The translations under genes were made by a program, and so were the position numbers. A stretch of DNA of 37,296 nt, from positions 1 through 37,296 of the forward strand of contig JAILFK010000057.1 of assembly GCA_024697595.1 (NCBI GenBank), written 5' to 3'. The stretch comes from Lachnospiraceae bacterium. GTDB lineage: Bacteria > Bacillota > Clostridia > Lachnospirales > Lachnospiraceae. Positions within the stretch are counted from its first letter, which is position 1, and every line of letters starts with the position of its first letter. The notes under the pieces are model-generated. The model did not search any database and was not told where the DNA came from. It was given only the letters and a program-made list of their open reading frames with translations. This document shows positions 7,221 through 15,084 of this stretch, piece by piece.

Positions 7221-7406
7221 TGCATGATTTCAGAGGGAAATACCCCGGAAATGAGAAAAATTAAGAAAATAGTTGACAAATATGCATGATTTCTGAGGGA
7301 AACACCCCGGAAATGGGAAAAATTATGAAAATAGTTGACGAATATGCATGATTTCAGAGGGAAATACCCCGGAAATGGGAAAAACTAAGAAAATAGTTGA
7401 CAAATA
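7221..7406 (+). repeat. Three 62-bp tandem leader repeats, each with a hairpin
   Basis: Units start at 7221, 7283 and 7345 and are nearly identical. Each begins TGCATGATTTC, contains an inverted repeat ATTTC.GAGGG / CCCCGGAAAT around a 5-base AAAYA loop, and ends with AATAGTTGACRAATA. Unit 2 differs at the stem position that turns an A/G mismatch into a U/G pair, and at one loop base, so the hairpin is kept while the sequence varies. The array sits between a strong promoter and the DUF4190 ribosome site. Confidence 0.85.
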
Positions 7407-7429
7407 TGTATACTATTTGGAGGTATAAG

Positions 7430-7954
7430 ATGGAAGGTAATAATATGAATAATAATCAGCAAAATGATAATCAGAATTACAGCAATGGACCACAGCAGGG
7501 CCAGCAGAATTACAGCAATGGACCACAGCAGGGACAGCAGAATTACAGCAATGGTCCACAGCAGGGACAGCAGAACTATAGCAATGGCCCACAGCAAGGA
7601 TATCAGAACTATAGCAATGGTCCACAGCAAGGATATCAGAACTATAACAATGGTCCTCAACAGGGATACCAAAATAACATGGCACCAAATGGTGAGGAGC
7701 CAGGGAAAAGTGCAGCAATAGCTTCGCTTGTATTAGGTATCGTATCTATTTTAACTTGGTTCTTTGGATCAGGTTCTTTGGTTGGACTTATCACAGGAAT
7801 TCTTGGAATCGTATTTGCATCAAATGCTAAGAAGCAGGGCTTTGAAGGCGGAATGCAGACAGCAGGATTTGTTTGTTCACTTATTGGATTAGTCGGAAGT
7901 TCAATAGTATTTATTGCTTGTGGTGTATTTATTGGAGCATTGAGCTTATTATAA
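7430..7954 (+). CDS. DUF4190-type membrane protein with Gln/Asn repeat N-terminus
   Basis: A 174-residue protein. I choose the ATG at 7430, because GGAGG at 7419-7423 lies 6 bases before it; the longer frame from 7397 would place this site inside the gene. Residues 1-85 are low complexity with an 11-residue repeat (QNYSNGPQQGQ or QNYSNGPQQGY, about six copies), probably cytoplasmic and disordered. Residues about 92-174 contain two to three hydrophobic helices (SAAIASLVLGIVSILTWFFG, and later GFVCSLIGLVGSSIVFIACG) in the DUF4190 pattern. The function of DUF4190 is not known. It is divergent from sigI-rsgI and has the unusual repeat leader described at 7221-7406. Confidence 0.78.
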   Translation: MEGNNMNNNQQNDNQNYSNGPQQGQQNYSNGPQQGQQNYSNGPQQGQQNYSNGPQQGYQNYSNGPQQGYQNYNNGPQQGYQNNMAPNGEEPGKSAAIASLVLGIVSILTWFFGSGSLVGLITGILGIVFASNAKKQGFEGGMQTAGFVCSLIGLVGSSIVFIACGVFIGALSLL

Positions 7955-7980
7955 TCAAATAACAAAATAGAAATTAATCG

Positions 7981-8035
7981 AGGCTGGCATTAGTATGTTT
8001 ATATTTATAGGAGATGTACTAAGGTCAGCCTGATT
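7981..8035 (+). terminator. Weak terminator or long hairpin after the DUF4190 gene
   Basis: AGGCTG (7981) pairs with CAGCCT (8026-8031) and inner TTAGTA with TACTAA, leaving a loop of about 22 bases, then GATTTT. The short T run makes termination only moderately likely. It ends just before the ribosome site of the Lgt-like gene. Confidence 0.5.
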
Positions 8036-8053
8036 TTATATGGAGGATTAGAT

Positions 8054-8890
8054 TTGAATGTTATAAATAACATTTCACCATATGGCGCCTGCGGTATTTT
8101 GGGATTTAGTCTTGGAATTATATATTTAATATTTTCTAGCAAAAAATATAATTTGAAATTAGACGATATGCTGTATGTCTATGTGTGGGGAGCATTAGGG
8201 GCGATAATCGGTGCGAAGTTATTGTATTTATTAATTGAAGCGCCCCAGATAATAGATTTATATTATGCAGACAAACTTACAGCTGAGACCATCCTGATCT
8301 TGGTAAAAAGCGGATTTGTATTTTATGGCGGACTTTTTGGTGCCATTATATCAGCGTATCTGGCGTGTAAATATTTTGAATTGGATAGAGATAAGGTTAT
8401 GTCCGTGATTATGCCAACATTACCTATTGCTCACGCCTGTGGTCGATTGGGTTGCACAATTGTTGGGTGCTGTCATGGGATAGAGGTGGATGGCAAAATT
8501 GCTATAACATATACCCATTCTCTGTACGCACCAAATGGAGTGCATCTCTTTCCTGTTCAGGCGGTGGAAGCTATGGGAAATATTTTAATAGCCGTGATAT
8601 TAATATATTTATCAATAAAGTTTTGCGATGGAAAGAAAAGTTTATATACCTATTTAATCTTGTATTCTATAATGAGATTTTTGTTAGAATTTTTGAGAGG
8701 TGATTTGCAAAGGGGCTTTTTGGGACCACTTTCCACATCTCAATGGATAAGTATTGGCGTTATGGTTGTGGCTTTAATCTCTATATTTAGAGAGCAGAAA
8801 CGCGACGAAAATGCGACGAAAATGCGACGAAAGCGCGAAGGAATCATAAAAAATTATGAGTGTAATCACGAAGAAATCGCGACGAAATGA
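8054..8890 (+). CDS. Prolipoprotein diacylglyceryl transferase (Lgt)-family membrane protein
   Basis: A 278-residue, multi-span protein of the Lgt family, which moves diacylglycerol from phosphatidylglycerol to the lipobox Cys of prelipoproteins. Visible family features are FYGGLFGAI (about 90-98), the signature region HACGRLGCTIVGCCHG (127-142, with R131), and the late LRGDLQRG and STSQWIS stretch. The signature differs from the classical GR.GNF.NGE.. form and has a Cys-Cys pair, as in clostridial Lgt paralogues, so it may not be the main Lgt. The start is TTG at 8054, six bases after GGAGGA; the ATG at 8058 is closed by a stop. The C-terminal 25 residues are basic and encoded by a repeated GCGACGAAA motif. 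It is followed 34 bases later by ccdA-tlpA. Confidence 0.75.
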   Translation: MNVINNISPYGACGILGFSLGIIYLIFSSKKYNLKLDDMLYVYVWGALGAIIGAKLLYLLIEAPQIIDLYYADKLTAETILILVKSGFVFYGGLFGAIISAYLACKYFELDRDKVMSVIMPTLPIAHACGRLGCTIVGCCHGIEVDGKIAITYTHSLYAPNGVHLFPVQAVEAMGNILIAVILIYLSIKFCDGKKSLYTYLILYSIMRFLLEFLRGDLQRGFLGPLSTSQWISIGVMVVALISIFREQKRDENATKMRRKREGIIKNYECNHEEIATK

Positions 8891-8924
8891 AACTGTAAAT
8901 AGAAGAAGATAAGAGAGGATGCTT

Positions 8925-10271
8925 ATGGATATTTCGGTTGTAGCTGTTTTTATAGAGGGGCTTTTGAGTTTTTTCTCTCCGTGTGTGTTGCCACTTCTTC
9001 CTATTTATATAGGATATTTATCAGGTGGAACAAGACAGACCTTAGAGGATGGCACAGTTATTTATGATAAGAAAAAAGTGCTGGTTAATACTATATTTTT
9101 TGTTATAGGAATTAGTATGGCCTTTTTCTTGCTTGGCCTTGGAATTAGCGCTGTGGGCAAATTTTTTAGCGGTAATCAATTGCTCTTTGCCAGAATAGGT
9201 GGAGTGATTGTGATTCTCTTTGGCCTATATCAGATGGGGCTTTTTGGGAATTTAAAATTTATGAGTGGAAATCACAGACTTCCTATCAGTTTTGAAAAGA
9301 TGACCATGTCTCCAATTACGGCGCTTATTATGGGATTTGTTTTAAGTTTTGCCTGGAGTCCTTGCGTGGGCCCTGTGCTTTCTTCGGTACTAATTATGGC
9401 GTCGTCTGCCACATCAAGCGGTGCAGTATTTTTACTTATTGGTGTCTACACCCTGGGATATATTATTCCATTTATATTTGTGGGAATATTTACCACAAAA
9501 TTGTTAGACTTATTTAGAAAGCACAATAATGTGGTGAAATATACCGTCAAAATTGGTGGAGCGATTCTGATAGTTATGGGTGTTCTTATGATTACAGGAA
9601 AAATGAATACAATAACAGGTATTTTATCTTCCGAGTCAAATGAGACAACAGAGATAGAAGACAGTGATGTGACAAAATCAGAAAGTTCGCAAGACACTGA
9701 TGTGACAAAATCAGAAAGTTCTCAAGACATTGATGAAAAACAAGGTATAGATGGTGGCGCAAACCAAGATTCAGATAATGAAAATGACAATAAAAATGCT
9801 AATAAAAATGATAGTGAAAATAAAAATGAAATGGCTGCGCCAGATTTTGAACTTGTAGATCAATATGGTCAAACTCATAAGTTGTCTGATTATAAAGGCA
9901 AGGTGGTGTTTTTGAATTTCTGGGCTACATGGTGTCCGCCTTGTAAAGCGGAACTTCCATATATACAGCAGTTGTACGAAGAATATGCGGCTTTGGATAA
10001 TCCTGATGTGGTAATTCTTGGGGTGACTTTTCCGGGATATGGCAATGAGCAGAGTGAAGATGGAGTGAAAGACTTTTTACAGCAGAATGGATATACTTTT
10101 CCAGTGCTTATGGATGAAGATGCATCTCTTATGATGCCTTATTATATCTCTGCTTATCCAACAACATATTTAATTGATGCTGAAGGGAATATTTTTGGAT
10201 ACGTTCCAGGCGGAATGACCAAGAAAATGATGGAAGATGTTTTAGCTCAGTGCAAAAATGGAAAAAAGTGA
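8925..10271 (+). CDS. CcdA-thioredoxin (TlpA/ResA) fusion, thiol-disulfide carrier
   Basis: A 448-residue fusion that should carry electrons across the membrane and use them outside. Residues 1-232 are a six-helix CcdA/DsbD-beta-like domain with both membrane cysteines in place: C20 in FFSPCVLPLLP and C147 in AWSPCVGP. Residues 235-302 are a polar linker with a 10-residue repeat (DVTKSESSQD twice) and Asn/Asp-rich sequence. Residues about 303-448 are an exported TlpA-like thioredoxin with WCPPC (C337, C340) and the cis-Pro region AYPTTYLID. I use the ATG at 8925, six bases after AGAGG, instead of 8919 which touches that site. With the upstream Lgt-like gene it may serve exported-protein or lipoprotein maturation; the electron acceptor is unknown. 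Confidence 0.88.
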   Translation: MDISVVAVFIEGLLSFFSPCVLPLLPIYIGYLSGGTRQTLEDGTVIYDKKKVLVNTIFFVIGISMAFFLLGLGISAVGKFFSGNQLLFARIGGVIVILFGLYQMGLFGNLKFMSGNHRLPISFEKMTMSPITALIMGFVLSFAWSPCVGPVLSSVLIMASSATSSGAVFLLIGVYTLGYIIPFIFVGIFTTKLLDLFRKHNNVVKYTVKIGGAILIVMGVLMITGKMNTITGILSSESNETTEIEDSDVTKSESSQDTDVTKSESSQDIDEKQGIDGGANQDSDNENDNKNANKNDSENKNEMAAPDFELVDQYGQTHKLSDYKGKVVFLNFWATWCPPCKAELPYIQQLYEEYAALDNPDVVILGVTFPGYGNEQSEDGVKDFLQQNGYTFPVLMDEDASLMMPYYISAYPTTYLIDAEGNIFGYVPGGMTKKMMEDVLAQCKNGKK

Positions 10272-10300
10272 AGGGGATAACTTAAATGCTATCCCCTTCA
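10269..10300. terminator. Bidirectional terminator between ccdA-tlpA and the AraC gene
   Basis: TGAAGGGGATA (10269-10279) and TATCCCCTTCA (10290-10300) form a perfect 11-bp stem with a 10-base loop. The stem contains the stop codon of the plus-strand gene, and the minus-strand AraC gene stops inside the loop (10282-10284), so both coding ends overlap the hairpin. A/T flanks are modest. Confidence 0.75.
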
Positions 10301-11283
10301 AATATAATATCCTGCTGAGAAAAGTTTTTTTGCTTTCTGAATTCGGAAGCATTTTTCTCATATTTCTTTTGAAATTGTCTTCGAAAATTAGATTCGTTTT
10401 GAAATCCTACCTGTACTGCGATTTCGCTTATTGGAAGATCGGTTGTAAGTAGTAAGAACTGAGCGTTGTATAGTCTAACATTTATCAAATATTCTGAAGG
10501 AGACAAACCGATATAAGTTTTGAATTCTCTAGATAAATGATATTTGCTGATTCCACAGTGGGCTGCTATATCTTCAAGAGTTATTTTCTCGCGAAAATTT
10601 TTATTGATAAATTTTTGTGCTTTTAAAACAAACAAAGGTTTATTTCCACCATTATTTTGTATTTCTTTATACAAGATTGCCTCGAGTAAACGTTCTATTG
10701 CAATATTGCAATGGAATTCTTTGTGGGACGAAGTAGATGTATCTGCTGCTAAGATTGCGGACATGAGAATATTAAATTTTGATGGATCAATATTTCTAAA
10801 AACAATTAAATCATCTTCTAAAAATTCCTGGTAAATGTAATCCATGCTACTACCTGCAAAATAAAAATTAAAAAATTTAATTTTGCCATTGGATGGTGTG
10901 AAATGGAAAGTGTTTCTATATGGAATTATAAATCCTTCATTTTCATCAATATTGTAAATGTTGTCTTCGTATTTTAAGATGCTTTCCCCTTCTAAAATAT
11001 AACCTATCATGTAAATGTTTTTTTCTTTGGTTATTATTTCTTTACACAGACCATTGTTTAAGAATGAGTAAAAAAGTGGCGCAATATAGTGAGTGGGTAC
11101 TTTTATCGCGTTGTGCATAGGGAGACGATATTTAAAAGAAATAGTGTTGGATTCGTCTTGAAAAATATCTGATATATGCTCTAAATGATAAGTATTAGTT
11201 AAGCGATTAAGAATATAGTTTAATTGCTCTGGCAAAACTCTTTTGTTGCCGCTGTAAGTCATAAATTCATAGTTTTCTAACAT
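10282..11283 (-). CDS. AraC-family transcriptional regulator
   Basis: A 333-residue regulator with an N-terminal cupin-like ligand domain (about 60-200; YMIGYILEGESILKYEDNIY, FIIPYRNTFHFTPSNGKIKF) and two C-terminal helix-turn-helix motifs (about 225-325; ITLEDIAAHCGISKYHLSREFK and ISEIAVQVGFQNESNFRRQF), the standard AraC/XylS pattern. It is divergent from the GPH-family transporter at 11524 across a 240-base AT-rich region, so it most likely controls that transporter in response to a sugar or glycoside. I could not pick out its operator. The C-terminal codons lie in the terminator stem shared with ccdA-tlpA. Confidence 0.88.
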   Translation of the reverse strand: MLENYEFMTYSGNKRVLPEQLNYILNRLTNTYHLEHISDIFQDESNTISFKYRLPMHNAIKVPTHYIAPLFYSFLNNGLCKEIITKEKNIYMIGYILEGESILKYEDNIYNIDENEGFIIPYRNTFHFTPSNGKIKFFNFYFAGSSMDYIYQEFLEDDLIVFRNIDPSKFNILMSAILAADTSTSSHKEFHCNIAIERLLEAILYKEIQNNGGNKPLFVLKAQKFINKNFREKITLEDIAAHCGISKYHLSREFKTYIGLSPSEYLINVRLYNAQFLLLTTDLPISEIAVQVGFQNESNFRRQFQKKYEKNASEFRKQKNFSQQDIIFEGDSI

Positions 11284-11523
11284 ATATTTTCTCCAGTCAT
11301 TAACATATAATTTACTAGTATATTTACCATACTAACAAAGAAAAAAATATAAAGCATTGGTAAAAACATACAAAAATAGCAAAAAAGTATCGACATTGAG
11401 CACGATTTATTCTAGGAAAATATTAGTACAAATAATAAACTATATTTATGTAAACAAGCATCGAGGAAGGTTTAAAAAATAAATGGGTGATGCTTTATAA
11501 AAAAATGTATAGGAGATGAAGAA

Positions 11524-13041
11524 ATGGGTTTTACAGAAAAATTGAAGAGTTTCACGAATGCCAGTGAAAGAGATGGCGTTCAGTACCGTACTGTAACATT
11601 GCCTGAGATGGTATGTTCTATGGCACACAACGGTATTATGATGTGCTTCTACATGTTAGGTATGTATGCAAGTTACATCGGAAATGCAGGATATGCGATT
11701 CCTGTAGTAACGGTTAGTTTGATTCTTTCCGTAGTAGGTGTTTTTGATGGTGTTACTGATGCGATTGCGGCAGCGATATTCGAGTTGATGCCACCAACTA
11801 GAATCGGTAAGATTCGTGTTTTGATGACAATTGGATGGTTGATGGAAGCTCTAGCTTGCTTGTTACTATTCGCATGGACATCTGATCGTTTTGACGGTGT
11901 AGTCGGAATGGTTGTATTCGTTATAACTTATGTTTTATATACATTAGGTTATACACTTTGTAATGTTACAGCTGGAACAGTTGCTCCGGTTTTGACCAAT
12001 GATCCAACTCAAAGACCAATGATGGCTTTCTTTGATACAGCTTGGTCATTTGGTACACCTACAATCATGAATTTGGTATTAACATTTACAGTTTTACCAA
12101 AGCACAATAATCAGTATGATGTAGGTTTCTTTAAAGAAGCTATTTACATTTACATTATTACATCATTAGTATTCTTATTGATTACATTCTTTGGTATCAG
12201 AAGATCCGATGTTAAGGAAACATACACTGCATTATCTGCAGAGGGTGGTGCTGATGCTGATGAGAAGGTTACATTCAAGGATATGTGGTCTGTGTTAAAG
12301 AGCAACAGACCGGTTCAGATGTATATGTTAACACTTGCCTCAGATAAGTTCGCACAGTCATGTGCATCACAGTCAGTTATCAATGTAATGCTTGCAGGTA
12401 TCTTGATTGGTTCATATCAGGCTTCTACACTTATTGGTACTTTTTCATCATTAATTGGTCTTGTTGGAGCTTTTGCCGGTGGTCTTTTGATTGCCAAGAT
12501 CGGTGTTAAAAAAGCCACAAGCATGTGGTCATGGATTTGTATAGCTGTATCAGCAATTATGATTGTATTCTGCTGCATCTTAGGAAAAGATGGAATGAGC
12601 CAGATTTCAGTAGCAGTTGTACCTACAGTAATTTATATCGTTCTTCAAATTGCTGTCACAGCAAGTAAGAACATCTTATCAGTAGCAACTTCTTCAATGA
12701 GAGGTGATGTTATCGATTACGAGTTAGAGCGCTCTGGTAAATATTTACCAGCTATTGTAAATGGTATTTATTCATTTATATCAAAGTTGATCAAATCAAT
12801 TTCAACAGCCTTGGTTGGTGTTATGTTAGGATTGATTGGATATACAACAGTTATGCCACAGCAGGGAGATAAGGTTACAACAAGTATTTTTGTAATGACA
12901 TTGGTTATTTACTTTGGTTTCCCAATTGCTGGATGGCTTATAAATGTAATTGCTATGAAGTTCTACATTCTTGACAAAGAGCGTATGATTCAGGTTCATA
13001 AGAATATCAATGCTAGAAAGAATGGCGAGAAAATAGATTAA
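11524..13041 (+). CDS. GPH-family (MFS) sugar:cation symporter
   Basis: A 505-residue protein with about twelve hydrophobic segments, of the glycoside-pentoside-hexuronide symporter family (melibiose-carrier type). The N-terminal half has the family pattern of GVFDGVTDAIAAAIFE (D in helix II) and MPPTRIGKIRVLM in the first cytoplasmic loop. Codon choice is more uniform than in its neighbours (GGT, ACA, TCA, AAG), as in strongly expressed genes. The start follows TAGGAGATG. It is divergent from an AraC regulator and ends at a strong terminator (13083-13123), so it is a single-gene transcript. The sugar is not deducible; no glycosidase lies next to it. Confidence 0.85.
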   Translation: MGFTEKLKSFTNASERDGVQYRTVTLPEMVCSMAHNGIMMCFYMLGMYASYIGNAGYAIPVVTVSLILSVVGVFDGVTDAIAAAIFELMPPTRIGKIRVLMTIGWLMEALACLLLFAWTSDRFDGVVGMVVFVITYVLYTLGYTLCNVTAGTVAPVLTNDPTQRPMMAFFDTAWSFGTPTIMNLVLTFTVLPKHNNQYDVGFFKEAIYIYIITSLVFLLITFFGIRRSDVKETYTALSAEGGADADEKVTFKDMWSVLKSNRPVQMYMLTLASDKFAQSCASQSVINVMLAGILIGSYQASTLIGTFSSLIGLVGAFAGGLLIAKIGVKKATSMWSWICIAVSAIMIVFCCILGKDGMSQISVAVVPTVIYIVLQIAVTASKNILSVATSSMRGDVIDYELERSGKYLPAIVNGIYSFISKLIKSISTALVGVMLGLIGYTTVMPQQGDKVTTSIFVMTLVIYFGFPIAGWLINVIAMKFYILDKERMIQVHKNINARKNGEKID

Positions 13042-13082
13042 TATATTTCGTATATAAGGATAAACCTTCCATATATAGCAAC

Positions 13083-13123
13083 AAAAAGGTATGATTTCGC
13101 TTTTGCGGGGTCATACCTTTTTT
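13083..13123 (+). terminator. Terminator of the GPH transporter
   Basis: AAAAAGGTATGA (13083-13094) pairs with TCATACCTTTTT (13111-13122) around a 16-base loop and runs into a T tract to 13123. A strong intrinsic terminator. Confidence 0.92.
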
Positions 13124-13172
13124 GCGTTGTGAATATATTTTTTGGAAAATGTTTTTGTTAGAATGCAGTAAA

Positions 13173-13205
13173 TTTTACATAGATTTTACATAACTTTATA
13201 TATAG
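13173..13205 (+). promoter_or_regulatory. PHO-box-like direct repeats and promoter
   Basis: Two 11-bp direct repeats, TTTTACATAGA (13173-13183) and TTTTACATAAC (13184-13194), are followed by a third degenerate unit TTTATATATAG (13195-13205) that also holds a TATATA -10. The 11-bp periodicity is that of PhoB/PhoP boxes, and the first box covers the -35 position. The controlled operon encodes a phosphate transporter and a PhoB/PhoR-like pair, so phosphate-starvation control is a good inference. Confidence 0.7.
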
Positions 13206-13210
13206 TTTTT

Positions 13211-13271
13211 ACCTCGACTTGATATTATCGAAATGTTTTGAGATGATAGTATCGAATCGAGGTATTTTTTT
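13211..13271 (+). promoter_or_regulatory. Leader hairpin with buried ribosome site and T run, abutting the start codon
   Basis: Arms at 13211-13229 and 13245-13263 pair over 19 positions with one C/A mismatch and two G/U pairs; the loop is 15 bases. The outer stem ends in GAGGT (13259-13263), the only ribosome-binding sequence for the ATG at 13272, and is followed directly by seven T. The structure can thus act as a terminator or as a cover for the ribosome site, and fills nearly the whole leader. Confidence 0.75.
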
Positions 13272-15083
13272 ATGGATATTTTTAATGTTTTAAACATGAT
13301 AGGAGGTCTTGCTTTATTCCTATTTGGAATGAAAAATATGGGAGACAGTCTATCTAAAATGGCTGGAAGTAAATTAGAAGGAGTGCTAGAGCGTCTGACA
13401 TCTAAAAGAATTTTTGCGGTTTTATTGGGAGCAGGAGTTACAGCTGTAATCCAGTCATCATCTGCCACAACAGTTATGGTGGTGGGTTTTGTTAATTCAG
13501 GAATAATGAAATTAACACAGGCCGTAGGAATTATAATGGGTGCCAATGTGGGTACAACCATAACCTCTTGGCTATTATCACTTACAGGAATAGAGGGAAG
13601 TGCCCTTTGGGTTAAGTTATTAAAACCATCATCATTTTCGCCTATTCTTGCGTTAATTGGAATTATATTTTTAATGTCTGCAAAGGAAGAATCCAAGAAG
13701 AAGGATGTGGGAAATATCTTGCTTGGATTTGCAGTGTTAATGTTTGGAATGGAGACCATGAGTGGTGCTGTGTCTGGATTAGCTGATAATCCAACATTTA
13801 CCAATATGATGACAGCATTTAGCAATCCACTACTTGGAATGTTAATTGGTGCTGTGTTGACAGCTATTATCCAAAGTTCATCAGCTTCTGTAGGTATTTT
13901 ACAGGCTCTTTGTGCTACAGGTGCAGTGCATTATTCTGTTGCTTTGCCTATTATAATGGGACAGAATATTGGAACGTGTGTTACATCTATAATTTCCTCT
14001 GTGGGAGCTAACAAAAATGCAAAACGTGCAGCTATGATTCATCTGTATTTTAACCTTATTGGAACAATATTATTTATGGTTGTATTCTATGCACTAAATG
14101 CATTGGTACATTTTGCGTTCCTTGATACTTCAGCAAATGCTGCTGGAATAGCTGTTATTCATAGTTTATTTAATGTGGGAGCGACATTGGTGCTATATCC
14201 ATTTGCTGATAAGTTGGTTAATTTGGCGTGCATTACAATTCCTGACAAATCAGGCGAGACAGCTGAATTGGTTGAGGAAAATAAAAAGGCTGTTGTCATC
14301 GACGAGAGATTCCTTGAACGACCAGCATTTGCAGTTGAAATTTGTAGACAAAAAGCATATGAGATGGCCAGAAAGACAAAGTGTGCAATTGATTTGGCTA
14401 CAGAGATTATTGATGATTATGATGCGGCTAAGGCTACAGAGATTATTCAATTGGAAAAAGAGATTGATGATTACGAGGACGTATTGGGTTCTTATCTTGT
14501 GACTTTATCTGGAAGAGATTTGACTGCAAAGGATAGTTTGGTTGTCACTCAGTTGCTTCACAGCATAAGTGATTTTGAGAGAATTTCTGATCATGCGGTA
14601 AATATTGTGGAATCAACACAGCAGATAGCGGATAACGATTATAAGTTTACAGAGAATGCCAAGTACGAGATGAATGTACTTTGCAGAGCTGTAAAGGATA
14701 TTGTGGAAAAAACCACAGATATATTTGTGGAATCTGATACTGAGGAGGCTGTACACGTAGAGCCTCTAGAGGAAGTTATTGATAGATTGACCAAGAAGAT
14801 CAAAGCTCATCATGTCAAGAGATTGCAGAAGGGCAAGTGCTCTATTGAGATGGGAATTGAGTTGGAGGACTTGTTAATCAATTTGGAGAGAATATCAGAT
14901 CACTGTTCAAATATTGCACTAGAACTTATGACAGTAGATGGCAGTGGTTACGAGCCACATGAATTGCTTGATGATATGTCTGAGGAGAGAAGAGCTGTAT
15001 TTAAGAAGGAATACAAGGCTTTGAAGAAGAAGTATCCTTTGAAGAAGGATGGCTCTAAGGAGAAAAAGAAAGACAGGGGATAA
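13272..15083 (+). CDS. Na+/phosphate cotransporter with PhoU-like C-terminal domain
   Basis: A 603-residue protein of the NptA/Na-Pi II cotransporter family. The two inverted transport repeats carry the signature QSSSATT (from Q61) and QSSSASVG (from Q201), with GANVGTT and GQNIGTC in matching places; about eight to nine membrane spans lie in residues 1-320. Residues about 340-590 are helical and charged, with two PhoU-like repeats (ISDFERISDHAVNI and LINLERISDHCSNI, the E..SDH pattern). It should import phosphate with sodium, with the PhoU-like part sensing or gating. A response-regulator gene follows after one base and a histidine kinase after that, forming a self-contained phosphate-response operon. 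Control appears to be by PHO-like boxes and a leader hairpin. Confidence 0.92.
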   Translation: MDIFNVLNMIGGLALFLFGMKNMGDSLSKMAGSKLEGVLERLTSKRIFAVLLGAGVTAVIQSSSATTVMVVGFVNSGIMKLTQAVGIIMGANVGTTITSWLLSLTGIEGSALWVKLLKPSSFSPILALIGIIFLMSAKEESKKKDVGNILLGFAVLMFGMETMSGAVSGLADNPTFTNMMTAFSNPLLGMLIGAVLTAIIQSSSASVGILQALCATGAVHYSVALPIIMGQNIGTCVTSIISSVGANKNAKRAAMIHLYFNLIGTILFMVVFYALNALVHFAFLDTSANAAGIAVIHSLFNVGATLVLYPFADKLVNLACITIPDKSGETAELVEENKKAVVIDERFLERPAFAVEICRQKAYEMARKTKCAIDLATEIIDDYDAAKATEIIQLEKEIDDYEDVLGSYLVTLSGRDLTAKDSLVVTQLLHSISDFERISDHAVNIVESTQQIADNDYKFTENAKYEMNVLCRAVKDIVEKTTDIFVESDTEEAVHVEPLEEVIDRLTKKIKAHHVKRLQKGKCSIEMGIELEDLLINLERISDHCSNIALELMTVDGSGYEPHELLDDMSEERRAVFKKEYKALKKKYPLKKDGSKEKKKDRG

Positions 15084-15084
15084 T

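Noticed and set aside
7221-7406. SigI-dependent promoters in the 62-bp repeats (ACCCCGG with CGAA)
   Set aside because: The CCCC and the only CGAA are about 30 bases apart and CGAA occurs in just one unit, so the spacing and conservation do not fit a SigI promoter.
7385-7718. Minus-strand open frames opposite the DUF4190 gene
   Set aside because: Antisense shadows of the QNYSNGPQQG repeats; no start signals, and the plus-strand gene has a clear ribosome site and membrane domain.
8919-8924. Upstream ATG as start of ccdA-tlpA
   Set aside because: It would directly abut the AGAGG ribosome site; the ATG at 8925 has proper spacing.
15049-15084. Longer N-terminus of the response regulator
   Set aside because: It would overlap the transporter's last codons and add a basic stretch before the receiver; ATG 15085 has a ribosome site at proper distance and starts at the usual first strand.
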